Assembly (NCBI GenBank): GCA_028829895.1 | Contig: CM054181.1 | Coordinates: forward strand, 30,402,857 to 30,466,856 | Direction of reading: 5' to 3' | Length of the DNA stretch: 64,000 nucleotides | Origin: Sinotaia quadrata | Lineage: Eukaryota; Mollusca; Gastropoda; Architaenioglossa; Viviparidae | Part shown: in pieces, positions 21,886-36,100 of the stretch | Position numbering within the stretch: position 1 is the stretch's first letter | How the letters are laid out: every line of letters starts with the position of its first letter | Program-made: the position numbers and the translations under genes | Notes under the pieces: generated by a model | Told to the model about the DNA's origin: nothing | The model's database searches: none | What the model saw: only the letters and a program-made list of their open reading frames with translations

Positions 21886-23580
21886 TAACAAAGAATACTG
21901 AGGTGGAATTTTCATGTTTGGGATAATGACGCATTCTAAGTAATGTTGGTACCAGAATATTGCTGAATTTACCTTAAAAAAATGAAAACTATCGGTTATT
22001 GATAGCTTTTGATAAAATAATTTGCTGTGATATCCTAAATTAGCGTTTTTGGTTATATAACATTCAATCACAACAGATTAAAATAACAAAAACGTTTATC
22101 GCTCAAACATATCATAGCATTTTTTAAAAATACAATGTGATAGAAAATACATCAATTACAAAAGCAAACAGAGAGCGTTTGGAAATTACTGAGGAATATG
22201 ATACAATATTGGAAAGATATAGTCAATTTTACTGGAAAATTTTGTTATAACAATATTTTTAATTCTTTTAATTTTTTTTTAATAAATGGAAAATTACACA
22301 AGAACAACGTGTTTGGCCCGCATGCGGTTAATTCTAGCAACTAGTTATGTGCGAAGCCATTAAGAAAAATTATATTTATATAATTGCACGTTCAACTCGT
22401 ATTCTGTGTATTAATTCCTACTGTTGTAATGACGTAAAGCTGTGTATTAATTCCTACTGTGATCACTTTTGTAATGATGTAAAGCTGTATTAGTGGCGTT
22501 TCTTAGGTGTTTATTTTTTTAATTAATCATTTATGCATAGCAATAGCCCGGTATTATTATCCAAAACCACTTACACGTAACATTTCAATATTTACAATAA
22601 CACTCAAACTTATGCACATTTGCATATTTATTTATCTCCGTCAGTACGTTAGCCAATCAATCACTGGCTTCTTCCTCCCCACCCCACCCCCCATATCCAC
22701 GATGTTCTCTAAAAGGTGAAGTCAAGTGCACTAATTTAATAATAAAGTAGAAATAAAACACCAGGTTAATTTTTCTTTTCACCTCCATAGGTATGCTGGG
22801 ACTGTGTCCCTACGTTTTCAGTCAAATCACTTTAGATTTAAATAAGAGATTTTCTCCAGTCAATTAATTAACTTTTGTCACGATGCCATGATAACTGTGA
22901 ATTCACTTGATCGAATTCTAAATCTTTTTACCTTACTATTCTCGCTCACCTAAGAATAGCTCCTTTTACAGGCTCTATAGGAGTTAACAACGCTCTGGTT
23001 TGAGGTAATCATGTCCGTAAAGCAAGCGACTTGATATTCCACACTAGTGTATCTTGAAATTCTTAAAAATTCGGTCTGCAAGCAAATGTTTATTCTCAGT
23101 ACCTTAACTGTTCACTATTTATATCGATGAATTTGTACTTTATTAGTCTTACAAAGATTTTATAATTCTATTAATGATTTTCAATCGTCCTAATTTTCAG
23201 AAATCGTAATTACGTTGTAGTGGTTTCTCACTTTACCTTATATAATTATATTTACAGTTGAATTCTAGACATTTTAAATTGCATGTAGATTAAAACAATA
23301 AAAATCAAATAAACATTTCTTTAAATTAAAAGTAATACAAAATAAAGGTGTTCTTAGCAAACCAGATATAGTTACAAAACTACTAGTCTTCAATCTTCTT
23401 TTTTTTCCACTTATGCAACGCGTGGCAACAGAGATCAGAATGAATTTTTTTTTTGGGGGGTGGGGGTGAGGGGCTCACTTTTTCATAGACCCCTGAATGA
23501 TTTTTACTTATCCACAATCTAAGTGGTTTACTTCAAACATGTCATACCTATATATAACAATCTCTAATTGATTTCCCAAT
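21886..23580. other. Intergenic, no gene seen
   Basis: AT-rich sequence without supported coding frames or clear repeats; one small duplication (TGTGTATTAATTCCTACTGT) at about 22405 and 22441. Confidence 0.5.
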
Positions 23581-23584
23581 TTTA

Positions 23585-23727
23585 CCAGTGACATTCCATA
23601 AACAAAGTGATGACAGTGACATTCCATAAAAAAGTGATGACCAGTGACATTCCATAACAAAGTGATGACCAGTGACATTCCATAACAAAGTGATGACCAG
23701 TGACATTCCATAAACAAAGTGATGACC
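23585..23727. repeat. Minisatellite, unit about 30 bp
   Basis: Five units of CAGTGACATTCCATAAACAA followed by AGTGATGAC. Confidence 0.92.
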
Positions 23728-23873
23728 AATGAATTGTATGCATTCTTTATGCAACAGTAAAATACAAAAACGATCATGAGTAATCCTCTCTACCTTCAAT
23801 CGCTATTACCTCCCTTTTCATGTTAAAATAAGCACTCACCAAGAATAATCATTTATTCATACAGGAAAAGGTG

Positions 23874-23875
<2 letters not shown>

Positions 23876-23939
<64 letters not shown>
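23876..23939. repeat. (CA)n microsatellite
   Basis: About 32 uninterrupted CA dinucleotides, followed by (TA)n. Confidence 0.97.
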
Positions 23940-23949
<10 letters not shown>

Positions 23950-24124
23950 CTTATCACATTGTGTGCATATTAAAAAGGATTTAACTGACAATGTTCAAAG
24001 ACTTTGGTAAATTTTAAATAAAACAGATAGGCACGCACACGCACACATACACTCATTACGTTATCCTAGCAAGCTATTTTCTTTATATTAGATGTAATTC
24101 GCTCTGCACACATAGAAGTTCATA

Positions 24125-24246
24125 TGTCAGTGCGTTAGGGTGTCAGTGCGTTTGGAAGTTAGGGCGTCAGTGCGTTAGGGAGTCAGTGCGTTTGGAAGTT
24201 CGGGCGTCAGTGCGTTTGGAAGTTAGGGCGTCAGTGCGTTGGGGAG
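24125..24246. repeat. Minisatellite, unit about 20-24 bp
   Basis: Six units of GGCGTCAGTGCGTTTGGAAG followed by TTAG, with shorter variants. Confidence 0.85.
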
Positions 24247-25440
24247 TCGGCGAGAACAAATCCTCCTGGAAATAATACGTTTATGTGTGTAATCCGTTGC
24301 ATGCCATTCTAGTAATATTTCCGTAAAAATATTTAAATTCTTATAGGTGCACCCCAGAGACGCGTTTAGATGGAAACAAATTCTTTTAGTATATATTTTT
24401 CTTATATGCTCAGATATTTATTTAATCAGGACTGCTTTTGCAATGCAATGTCTATTACAATATTCCAAAATATTTATTTATTTTACCTTAACATCATTAT
24501 CCATGTATAATATTTATTTTCTAAATTTTATCACGAAGAATTAATTTCTTTATTGTACATACTTTCAAATTAATGAATTACTGAATGTTTTCTCTGCTCT
24601 TTAAAATTTTCATTTTTGAGACTGTTTGCAGTAAGATGTAGAAGGATTGCTTTGTTTGATGTGAGCTTGTGTAGTATTTACATTGTTACACGAAACGATG
24701 TATCTATTGTTCTATAGGATTCAAATCCTAATAAAATCTTTGTTTTGTATTATTTTAATTTAGATACGAAAACTTCACCAATTTGCTTTTGAACTTTTTT
24801 GATCCAAAAGACTGGTAGTGCAGTCAACACGTCCACAAAGTCTGTAACAGTAAACAGGAATGATAATGTTGCATTTCTGGTCTCATTGTTAATTCTTGTA
24901 TATTTCCAACATGTTAAGTTTCCTTGGACTCTTCAGGACATGATACTTATTTTCATTACATTCCTTCATTAAACTCAGTCGGTCTTAGTGACAGGCTGAA
25001 ATAGTTCTTTACTGTTGATCTTCTTCCTGTTCAGCTTTGCATACATTCAAAATCAAATGCTCTTTATTTGTAATTTGCTTTATTTTTTTACAAAATGAAA
25101 TAAACTATATCATCTTTAATTTGTGTTTCATTGTAAGGATATTAAGCTTGATTGGCAGGACTCTGAATAAATGAAAATGTCAAATAATGAGTGGTCAAAT
25201 ACGTAACTTTAACCACGTTTCAAAATGTGTTCTGAAGAATAATAAAAGTGGCTTTTGACATGGCATAAGACAATGTAGTGTTACTATGTAGAATATTATT
25301 ATAGAGATAATCAATTTTGGCTGACAAATGACACTTGACAAATGACACTTAGAAAGTGACAAAATATCTAAGTGGTGATCAATCAGACACAAAGATCAGA
25401 AGAAAAAAAAACACTTTTATAAGACACAATCACATGTGCG
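24247..25440. other. Intergenic, no gene seen
   Basis: AT-rich, no supported gene. Confidence 0.5.
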
Positions 25441-25444
25441 CACG

Positions 25445-25526
25445 CAAACATGTGCATATACACACACGCACACGCACACACACACACACACACACGCACG
25501 CACGCACACACACACACACACACACG
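25445..25526. repeat. (CA)n/(CG)n mixed microsatellite
   Basis: Imperfect CA and CACG dinucleotide runs. Confidence 0.92.
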
Positions 25527-25538
25527 GAATCCTAATAT

Positions 25539-25700
25539 TCAAAGAATCGGAGCTGCTCTTTCTCCCTGGAACTTGAAGAGAGCCTCCTCCTTGCTCCTGT
25601 GAGCGGCTCCTTCACTCTGGAATCCAAACAAAATTATGGCAGCACGTAACTCTCGAACGATTTCTTTCCTGGTTGCCTGCAACAGTAATATTTGAATCGG
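25539..25700 (-). CDS. Possible minus-strand exon, unidentified
   Basis: The 25530-25740 block is GC-richer than its neighbours. On the minus strand an open frame ends KFQGERAAPIL and TGA, and contains two related segments, FQSEGAAH and FQGERAAP. A possible acceptor (ATTACTGTTGCAG) lies near 25679. No family was recognised and no upstream exon was found; low confidence. Confidence 0.18.
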   Translation of the reverse strand, partial: PIQILLLQATRKEIVRELRAAIILFGFQSEGAAHRSKEEALFKFQGERAAPIL

Positions 25701-25839
25701 TGCGGTTTTCACCATTGACAACATCCAACGATTCTTGAATCTTCAAAGCTACTTTCCAATGGAGGCCCCAAACCACCACACGAATCAATGCATGGTTCTC
25801 AGAACAGGTAGCTTCCCTTGAATGTTAACGTCGTACTCT

Positions 25840-26328
25840 ATATTAGTAGCTGATACCTCCCCAAAAGTACTTTAATCATGGCAGGCTACCCTTTATTGAT
25901 ACCTCCCCAAAAGTACTTGAATCATGGCAGGCTACCCTTTATTGATAGCTCTTAATAGTATTTGAATAATGGCAGGCTACCCTTTATTGATAGCTCTTAA
26001 TAGTATTTGAATCATGGCAGGGTACCCTTTGTTGATAGCTCTCCAAAAGTACTTGAATCATGGCAAGGTACCCTTTATTGATAGCTCTCCAAAAGTACTT
26101 GAATCATGGAAGGGTACCCTTTGTTGATAGCTCTCCAAAAGTACTTGAATCATAGCAGGGTACCCTTTATTGATAGCTCTCCAAAAGTACTTGAATCATG
26201 GCAGGGTACCCTTTAGTGATAGCTCTCCAAAAGTACTTGAATCATGGCAGGGTACCCTTTATTTATAGCTCTCCAAAAGTACTTGAATCATGGCAGGGTA
26301 CCCTTTATTGATAGCTCTGTGTCTCGAT
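25840..26328. repeat. 46-bp minisatellite
   Basis: About eleven units of TAGCTCTCCAAAAGTACTTG followed by AATCATGGCAGGGTACCCTT and TATTGA; the early units have a shorter AATAG variant. Confidence 0.94.
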
Positions 26329-26334
26329 ATATGT

Positions 26335-26835
26335 GTATTTAGTTTTGTGCATTGATACAGTATTATTTAGTATTGTGTATATAGTATCATGTTGTGTTAC
26401 ATGGTATATTTAGTATAGCGTTGATTCATGATTATTTAGTCCTATATTGGTGCATGATTATACAGTGATATTTGTTGTTACATTACTGTTTGATACTTTG
26501 TGTTTTATGCATGATTTTAGTATGTGTGATATTAGTAGTGTTGATACATGATTATTTAATACTGTGTGTGGATGCATGATTTTAGTGCTTTGTGTTTATA
26601 CATGATTATGTAATAATTTGTCTTGATATTTGATTTTAGTGCTTTGTGTTTATACATGATTATGTAATAATTTGTCTTGATATTTGATTTTAGTGCTATG
26701 TGCTTATACATGATTATTTAATAGTTTGTCTTGATTTCTGATTTTAGCAAATTTGTATATACATGATTGTAGTGCTATGTGTTGACACATGGTTATTCAT
26801 TACTTTGTGATGGTGCATAATTACTTAGTATTGAG
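26335..26835. repeat. Degenerate AT-rich minisatellite, unit about 54 bp
   Basis: Imperfect units of TTGATATTTGATTTTAGTGC followed by TTTGTGTTTATACATGATTA. Confidence 0.75.
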
Positions 26836-27334
26836 GGCAGCTTTACTGAATATCATCATTAACATCATTATCGTCATCATCATTATCGTCATCATCATTC
26901 AGTACTAGTTATAGTAGCAGTAGAATCGGTATTATTTATAAGTATCAATGGGACGTAATGATGTTACTTACCAATAATAAATATTCTGCAATACAATATA
27001 GAAATTATTGTCTTTTCGCTTTTTATTTTATCTTGAATTTCTCGAATTTGTAAAAGCGCACCATGAGATCTATATTACATGTCAGAAATAAGAAATATTG
27101 TTATCCACTGTGAAACATAGCCGTTTCTGAAATCATTCTATAAGGAAGTTATATACATATATATATATGTTTACCGTTTTGAAATATATATTTTACGTCA
27201 TCCGTCTGGAACTTAATATATGAATGACTCTTTTTGAGTCATTGTGTAAGGAAATTAATAAATGTTTGTCACCTTGATAGGGAAAATTCTTTAAGGTCAT
27301 CCTGAAGAAAGTTAATATATGTTTTCATTGCGAA

Positions 27335-28045
27335 ACCTACCTACCCTTGAGGTCAGCGTATAGTTACTATATCCTTTTCTAAATTTGTCTTTGAGGTCAG
27401 CCTATAAGAAAGTTAATTCATGCTTTTCTAAATTTGTCTTTGAGGTCAGCCTATAGAAAGTTAATACATGCTTTTCTAAATTTGTCTTTGAGGTCAGCCT
27501 ATAAGAAAGTTAATACATGCTTTTCTAAATTTGTCTTTGAGGTCAGCCTATAAGAAAGTTAATATATGCTTGTATTTTGAAACGAAGTTATCTTTGAGGT
27601 CAACCTTTAAATCAGTTACTATATCTTTGTATTTTGAAACATACCTGGCTTCGAGGTCAGCCGCTTAAGGAAGTTACTATATGCTTGTATTTTGAAACAA
27701 TGTTCTGTTTGGCTTAGAGGTCAGCCTCTTAAGGAAGGTACTATATGCTTCTATTTTGAAACAAAGTTGAGATCAGCCTATAACGGATTTACTTCAAATG
27801 CTTGTATTTTGAAACAAAGTTGTCTTTGAGGCCAGCCTATAAAGAAATTTCTATATGTTTGTATTGTGAAACAAAGTTACCTACTGAATGTTTGTGTTTT
27901 GAAACAACGTTGGTTTTTTAGGTCATTTACTATATGTTTGTATTTTGAAATAGAATTGTCTTTGAGATCAGCCTATAAGGAATTTCCTATATATTTGCCA
28001 CTTTGAAACGGAGCTGTCTTTTAGGTCAGCCATTAAAAATGTTTT
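27335..28045. repeat. Degenerate minisatellite, unit about 57 bp
   Basis: About twelve units of TTGAGGTCAGCCTATAAGAA followed by AGTTAATATATGCTTGTATT and TTGAAAC. Confidence 0.88.
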
Positions 28046-28429
28046 ATGTTTGTCATTCTGAAGTAAAGGTCCTTTCAGATCACTCTGCAAGGAATTGAAT
28101 GCAAAAACTGTTATTCTTAAAAGCTCTTTTTAAAATTTCTTTTGTAACATGTACGTTATATGTGAAAAGCAATAGTAAGTACTACGATATAGTATTATCT
28201 ATAAAGGAATTATATAAACGATGCAGACCATAAATTATAACAAAATACTTGAGAAATTTATCCTCCCGAAAAAACAACATTGAACACTTACAACACTAGA
28301 AAACGTGTCGAGTGCTGCAGAACATTGTAAGAAATCAATGTACCGAGAACAAGACGAGGTATCACACGATTGAAAATTACACCAATTGCCTGGAAACGCG
28401 CCATAGGAAATCTAATCGTAATACAAATT

Positions 28430-28458
28430 GTCTATCTATCTATCTGTCTGTCTATCTG

Positions 28459-28489
<31 letters not shown>

Positions 28490-28528
28490 ATCTACCTATC
28501 TATCTACCTACCTACCTACCTACCGAGA

Positions 28529-28565
<37 letters not shown>

Positions 28566-28735
28566 ATCTACCTATCTATCTACCTACCTACCTACCTACC
28601 GATCTATCTATCTATCTACCTACTTATCTATCTATCTACCTATCTATCTACCTACCTATCTATCTATCTACCTATCTACCTACCTACCTATCTATCTATC
28701 TATCTATCTATCTACCTACCTACCTACCGAGATAC

Positions 28736-28775
<40 letters not shown>

Positions 28776-28946
28776 GTATCTATCTACCTATCTACCTACA
28801 TACATACATATATACATACCTATCTATCTATCTATCTACCTACCTACATACATACATACATACATACCTATCTATCTATCTACCTACCTACCTAAATACA
28901 TACATACATACATACATATCTATCTATCTATCTATCTATCTATCTT
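28430..28946. repeat. Tetranucleotide satellite (TATC/TACC/TACA)n
   Basis: About 515 bases of 4-bp units. ATCT, ACCT and ACAT variants occur in blocks, and a CTACCGAGATA-type block recurs (about 28520 and 28727), a higher-order duplication. Long open frames through it are artefacts. Confidence 0.97.
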
Positions 28947-29590
28947 ATATAACACAAACTAACTATTTTCAACTCTTTGTTATTTTTAGGCATGAACTAT
29001 ATATACTATTATAACTTTAAGTGTTGCATCTTTATCAGTACTATTAACACACCATTTATGTCAAATATTAATTTAAGAACAAAAAACAAAACATCAAACA
29101 ATCAAATTTTATTTTAATTCAACGGTCATTCACTTGATGACTGTTGGGAATGGCTGAAGCAGTATTCCTGATTTGCGGAAGTCTGTGACCATTTGGATCC
29201 AATAGACAGTTCGTATCTGTTGAAAATTAGCGAAAGAACATTCAACGTCTAAATACTGGCTATCAATGAACAGTCTGTGACACTTGGGTAGCATACTATT
29301 CCTATAGTTAGAAGTGTTAGTAGCACACTATTCCTATAGTTAGAAGTGTTAGTAGCCAAAATGAACAGGGAAGCGTGAAATTTTTTGTTCAAGGAAAACA
29401 CATTTTCTGCTATATGAAACTAAAATGTTATTATCATAATCAGATGTATATTAACAGCATCATAAAAAAAATAAATTCAAATGAATAAGACTAGGACTAG
29501 ATAACCGTTGTATTTTAGTTTGTTTCCGTCTTATTATATTTTTTTAATTTTAAATTCTTTCTAGTTTTCTTATTTTATTCTTTCTCTGTT
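28947..29590. other. Intergenic, no gene seen
   Basis: AT-rich, no supported gene; a short direct duplication (ACACTATTCCTATAGTTAGA type) at about 29304 and 29325. Confidence 0.5.
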
Positions 29591-29591
29591 A

Positions 29592-29672
29592 TCTTCCTTC
29601 CTTCTTTCCTTCCTTCTTTCCTTCCTTCTTTCCTTCCTTCTTTCCTTCCTTCTTACCTTCCTTCCTTCCTCT
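29592..29672. repeat. (CCTT/CTTT)n microsatellite
   Basis: Runs of CCTTCCTTCTTT. Confidence 0.93.
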
Positions 29673-30029
29673 TATTATTGATTTAAAACTATTCTACTTA
29701 GTATTACAATCAAATTTATTGAGATTTTCTTCATTGTCACTATTATTTTTTTTTCACACAAATACGCACGCACGCACACACGCACACACACACACTTACA
29801 TACGCAAACGCACATTTCCTCTGTCAGCGTTATTTCTCTCTTGGCTGATTATTTCCATACCTACTTGCTATTTTTGTTGTTTCTATTCATTTGATGCCTT
29901 TTAGCACCACCACCCGGCCACCCCAGCGCACAGTTTTAATTTAGCGTTAGTTTTAAATTCCCTCAGTGTTGTATATATTAAATCTAGACCACAAACGCCT
30001 CCGCTAAACCTACCCTAATGTCACATGAG

Positions 30030-30221
30030 TCCGCTCGGAGCAGACAGTCAGGTTTATATGTAAAATGAAGTCTGCAGGCGTCGGGCACCTGAGGAAAGGT
30101 ATATATGTGTGTTCAGAGAATTGTTCTTCCTTACTTCGTCCTGTCTCTGACGTACGTTCCAGACCCTCGCACCAGCGTTGTCTTCCAGTTTTCCAAGGTC
30201 CCAGACAAGCAGCCCACCTGA
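30030..30221 (+). other. Candidate 5' untranslated exon and promoter for the insulin/IGF-like gene
   Basis: A 200-bp block that is clearly more GC-rich than its surroundings ends at a good donor (CCTGAGCA|GTAAGA at about 30221). A TATA-like TTTATATGTAAAA lies near 30053. The hormone gene at 33104 needs at least one upstream non-coding exon because its start codon follows an acceptor directly. The link is positional inference only. Confidence 0.25.
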
Positions 30222-30432
30222 GCAGTAAGATCCACGAGAGACCATGGCCACTTTGAGTGCGAAAGAGGTCTGAATATAATCGGATACAATACGAAAATGT
30301 GTTATTGTAATCATATGTGTATTTCGCAGCGCTTAGAGAGTATTTTTCCTATTAATTACTCTTATTTCACCACTATAATTATTTATCATTATTTACGCAT
30401 GCATATGTGAAAATATAGTGTCTGTAAAGATA

Positions 30433-30607
<175 letters not shown>

Positions 30608-30654
30608 ATCCATCGATCGAGATAAGAGAGAAAATATTTAAATTGTAAACAATC

Positions 30655-31265
30655 TATTTAGAATATTTCATAAGGGCGTACATCAGATGTCGTTTTTCTT
30701 AAAAGAAAATTGACAATGTACTAGGCACTTAACCCTATTTCATAAGGGCGTACATCAGTTGTTTTTCTTAAAAGAAAATTGACAATATACTAAGCACGTA
30801 ACCCTATTTCACAAGGGCGTACATCAGTTGTCGTTTTTAAAAAGAGAAATTGACAACGTACTAGGCACTTAACCCTATTTCATAAGGGCGTACATCAGTT
30901 GTCGTTTTCCTTAAAAGAAAATTAACAATGTACTAGGCATTTAACCCTATTTCATAAGGGCATACATCAGTTGTCGTTTTTCTTAAAAGAAAATTGACAG
31001 TGTACTACATAGCAGTATTTCGTAAGGGCTTGCATTAGTTTTTTTGTAGTTTGTAAAAAGAAATTGACCATGTACTAGGTACTTAGCAGTATTTCTTAAG
31101 GGCTTGAATCAGCTCTTTTTTTCGTTTTATTAAAAAGAAATTGACTATATACTAGGTACATAGCAGTATTTCATAAGGGCTTGAATCAGCTCTTTTTTTC
31201 GTTTTATTAAAAAGAAATTGACTATATACTAGGTACATAGCAGTATTTCATAAGAGCGTACATCA
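30655..31265. repeat. Minisatellite, unit about 72 bp
   Basis: About eight units of TTTCATAAGGGCGTACATCA followed by GTTGTCGTTTTTCTTAAAAG; the right half is a diverged subfamily (GGGCTTGAATCAGCTC). Confidence 0.93.
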
Positions 31266-33103
31266 GATGTCGTCTTTTTCTGAACTATTCAGTATTTGGA
31301 TGGTATGCAGTAGCAAATATAAATTATGTCCGACAGCAAGCTACGAATCTCATGATAGTTCGTCTTATAGTGAAGCACCACTTCTCGAGCTTGCATATTA
31401 TTGCATACAGATTAATATGGTAATAATCACACTGCCCTCTTACCAACTCGTCTTGAAACACCAGATCTCCTGTAGTTTTGACCTTTACGATTCCAAGTAC
31501 ACTGATTAAAAGAAAAAATAATTTAACTAATATTGAATGTTATTTACTATTTTTACAACTTTCATCTTGAATCTCCATCACCATAGACAGCGTGTCTTCT
31601 TCTTCTACATTATTATAATGGAGACACGACTTCTTCCGCTTCTTAATAATGAAGTCTGTGATTTCTTCAACTTGTTAATCATCTTGGCTTGTTTTACGAT
31701 GTAATAAAGAAAACACGACTTTACCTATTGTCTAATACTGAAAGCTTTATGACTATTATATTTTTCTGATGTAAAAAAGTGACTAATTCTTATTAATGAA
31801 ATAGCTTCATCATGGATTAAGTAATAATGGACTTTATTTTTTTTTCTACTTCGTAACAATAGAGTCATTTTGAAACCTTCCAAATGTTAATATTAAAATC
31901 CGTTTGAATTGTCCCATTTCTTAATAATTGATGTGGTTGTTGTTTTAGTAGTGTAATATTTATTTTTTTTTACTTTCATCTTAAAGTTTTATTTTCTTTG
32001 TGTGCAACATGTTTACAAAATTTAAAATAAAATAAAAGGTAGTTGATGGGTCAGTATACCTATATCGCCAACAACAAAAGTACATTTCGGCCAGTAGACA
32101 GGAATTTCTGTAGACAGACATCATGTACGACTTTCTTCAATGGATAGGAATCTCTGCAGATATAATTTCTTCAATAGACAGGAATTTCTGTAGATAGACA
32201 AAGTGTACGACTTCTTTCAATGGATTATGAATGATGGTTATATAACTTCTTCAACAGACACGAACCTTCTTTACATGCATATACAATAATAAACAAATGT
32301 ACCTGCCAATAATACTACAAATACACACCTCCTGATCTGCAGATTTTCATGTGCGATAACACCTTAGACCAATTAGATCTAGATCTGTAATTAAACTATA
32401 TTACTTTTAAAAAATATATCTAATCCAATAGATCTACGCCAATAATCTACATATAAACAAACCTACAAACCACCATTTAAATATATTACTTCAAAATGCA
32501 GCTAAAGACATAAATTTGCCAACTAAAATACACCGACAGTTAAAGGACTATTTACAACTATAATCTACATCTTTATACACCATCTATATTTATTTGCCTA
32601 AAACTCTCTAATAGATCTTATTCACATCTACACTTATCTAACACACCTGAAGAACGATATTTCCGTAAATAAATCTTCATACACATCAAGAGACCTACAT
32701 TACACCAGTACTTAAACTGCACCTATTGACATACATTACATCAACAGACTTACATTACACCTATAAACATACATTACATCAACAGATATACCTTACACCT
32801 ACAAACCTACATTGTACAACAGACCTACGTTGCACCTATACACCTATATCTGCATACATGAACCAAGATACTGCAAACAGGCCTGAATCCACACCACAAG
32901 ATCTGCATCCGACAAAATGAACGACAACTCAGCCACCAAATCAGTACCTACACCCAAAGATTTGCATCCGGCAGAAAGAACATAAAAATGCAAAGCAACA
33001 TTAAAAGAATATTTTAAGAATGATGACGCTCAAATATTTTAATAAATAGAACAACGCTTTATTGAACTTTATCTGCTTACATCAACATTTTTCTGTGTTG
33101 CAG
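31266..33103. other. Region upstream of the hormone coding exons; no gene seen
   Basis: AT-rich. From about 32380 to 32990 the plus strand is A/C-rich with loose repeats of CTACATTACACC, a degenerate low-complexity tract. This would be 5' intron if the candidate first exon at 30030 is correct. Confidence 0.5.
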
Positions 33104-36100
33104 ATGACTGTCTTTGTGGGACTGCTGTTGAGTTTACTGTCCACTACAAGCAGAGCTCAGACCAATACACATAGGCGAGTGTTGTGTGGGAAAACGCTAG
33201 CGGACTCGCTGGACCTCGTGTGCGCGGGAAGAGGGTTCCACTGGAACAAGCGATCAGGTCCGTCTTATTACTTGCAATTGCGTTCTTAACTCCCCTTTTC
33301 TTTCTATTTGTTAGCACTCTCAGATTAAATATCAGTATAATACAGTCGGTATGCGTCAAAGGTGACAGTTGCTTTGTGTTACTGCTACATTTTGTGGGCA
33401 GGTAGGCGCAGGTCTGATATATAATTTATGAAATTTAATCACAGATCTGTCACAGTTTTTCGCGGTAAGACATGTACGATGTCTTCAATACATTGCCAGT
33501 GCAGTTGAACTAGGATCAGTGGGGGTTGTACTGTGGTCAGAGAGCTGTACCAGCGAATATACATATGGATAATGTCCCTTAATATTATATTATATTATAT
33601 TATATTATAATATTATATTATATTATATTACAACGGGCATGATTGTTCGTCATAATGGATAATAATCACAAAGGCGGTGTTGATTTTATTGGTGATGTTG
33701 AAGATTGATTTATGCATCTACTTTATATAATTTTTTCTCTTTTATTTACCTACTTACAGCAAATGGGATAAATTATTGTCTTTACATCTGGAGTTAATCA
33801 AGATGGTAGATACAATTTTGTCAACCGTTATAGTCTGTGTGTTCTTTACAATAATGATTCCGGTAGTGTGAATTAGTCTTACATCGGCATTGACTGACAC
33901 TATGAGTGACGAGCTAACCAATACTTATTGAGATTAGAATTAGTCTTTATACATGTATTTTTAATACCTTTCACGATTTGCCTGTGCATATATTACTGAT
34001 TACATATACTTTGCATTTATTGTAGGAAGTTTAAAAAAAACTATAAACTTTATTTTACATCTTTCATACAACATCAGAGGATCATTGCAAGCACAGATGC
34101 TACGCAGGCATCGATTCCAAACATTATGCAGTAAAAAACGAAACCTCATCAGTCGTTGTCGACAGATCGAATCCAAAACCCAGCAGTAATTCAGTGGCAG
34201 AGTGAAGCGAAAACATAGCAGTAATTCTGTGACACAGCGAAGCGAAAACCCATCAGTCATCATATAATTATCGACAGAGCAAAGCAAAAAACTCAACAGT
34301 AATTCAGTGACACCGACCGAAGCAAAAAACTCAACAGTAATTCAGTGACATCGAGCGAAGCAAAAAACTCAACAGTAATTCAGTGACATCGAGCGAAGCA
34401 AAAAACTCAACAGTAATTCAGTGACATCGATCGAAGCAAAAAACTTAACAGTAACTCAGTGATATAGAGCAAAGCAAAAACCTAGCAGTAACTCAGTGAC
34501 AGAAAAGCGAAAAACCAATATTAGCCAAATCCAGTTTTTGTCGTATCTAATGTTAACATCTGATCACATTAAACATTTATATATTTCTAATTAAATCCTT
34601 TGCTTCAGATTTCATTCAGTTTATATCTCTTCTATCTTGTACATTCTTCTCTTCCTCTTTCTGTGAATTTTGCGAATCGAGAAGTCTTTAAAGAATTAAC
34701 CGAGATTTGAAATTTATTACTGCAAAATGCAATGTATTATTTCCCGAGAACCAAATAGTATTAGAAATATCGACATAGTTTCATGAAACATAATACAGTG
34801 TTATTTATTCTAAGCATATCAAAATATAAAGGTTCTAATTAACAGTTTTTGTACCAGAATGCAACTCGATTTTATTTTAGCTACCTGGAAATGATAGGCG
34901 CACGGACATCTAATTTAGTAGGAATACGAAACTTTAAAAAAAATGGTGGTAATAAAAGTAGTGTCTGATTTAAGGCAAAATATGTTTATAGAGAAAACTT
35001 TGAAAAGGTCAATCTATTCTGTAACTGTTAACAGTGAAAGATGTTGATTAAAAATTAAAAATCTCTGAAAAGGTTAATCTCTTATTGTGATTGTTAACAG
35101 TGAAAGACGTTGATAAAAATTAAAAAATCTCTGAAAGGTTAATCTCTTATTGTGACTGTTAAAGTGAAAAATGTTGTAAAGAAAACTTCGAAAAGGTCAA
35201 TCTGATTCTGTGACTGTTAACAGTGAAAGATGTTTATAAAAGAAAACTTTGAAATGTCAGTCTCTTACTGTGACAGTTAATAGTAAAAGTACGTAGACTT
35301 TATTATAGTAGGTTCAGTATCAAAATAATTGTTGGGCATTGCCAGACTGTTTATAAAGTTAAATAATCATTATCTCCTTTCCTTCCCACCCACCCTTTTG
35401 TCTCTTTCCACTTTTCCCTCTTGCCATGTTCTCGGTGCTCTAGAAGTATCCCTACCCTTTCCCCCCCCCCCCTTTACTTCCCTGTCTCTTTGACTCTCTT
35501 CAAATTTATCTCCCCTTCTTACTACATCTCTTTACTTCCCTGTCTCGTCAAATTTCCTTCCACTTCTTTTCCCCTCTCTTTACTTCCCTTTTTCTTTGAC
35601 TCGTTCTCTTCAAATTTATCTCCCCTTCATTTTTCCTCTCTTTAAACAGATCTCTTTGATTCTGTCTCTTGAAGGATTTTCTTTTGGACCACACCCTTGC
35701 ATGCACGCACGCACACACACGAACACTAACAAAACAAAAAAAAACCCAACAATTAGAAAAAAAGCACTTCATGGGTAGCCATACAATTTTTATAAAAATA
35801 AGAATAGTTTGTCAGTGTGGTTATGTTTCGCATTTTCGCCTTGGGTTATTGTGATGCGTTTTCTCTCATCAGTAAATAGGCAAACATTTAATTCTAGGTC
35901 ACCTGATTAAGAAAGAGAACTCCATTAATACTACTCTGATTAAGAAAGAGAACTCCATTAATACTACTCTGATTAAGAAAGAGAACTCCATTAATACTAC
36001 TCTGATTAAGAAAGATAACTCCATTAATACTACTCTGATTAAGAAAGATAACTCCATTAATACTACTCTGATTAAGAAAGATAACTCCATTAATACTACT

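Noticed and set aside
28312..29014. Overlapping 155-216-codon open frames on the plus strand
   Set aside because: They are translations of the TATC/TACC tetranucleotide satellite (YLSI/YLPT repeats); open in several frames at once, so not a gene.
33760..33804. Small open stretch after a very good acceptor (TTTACCTACTTACAG) as an extra hormone exon
   Set aside because: It needs phase 2 upstream while the B-chain exon ends in phase 1; the A-chain exon at 36323 fits without it.
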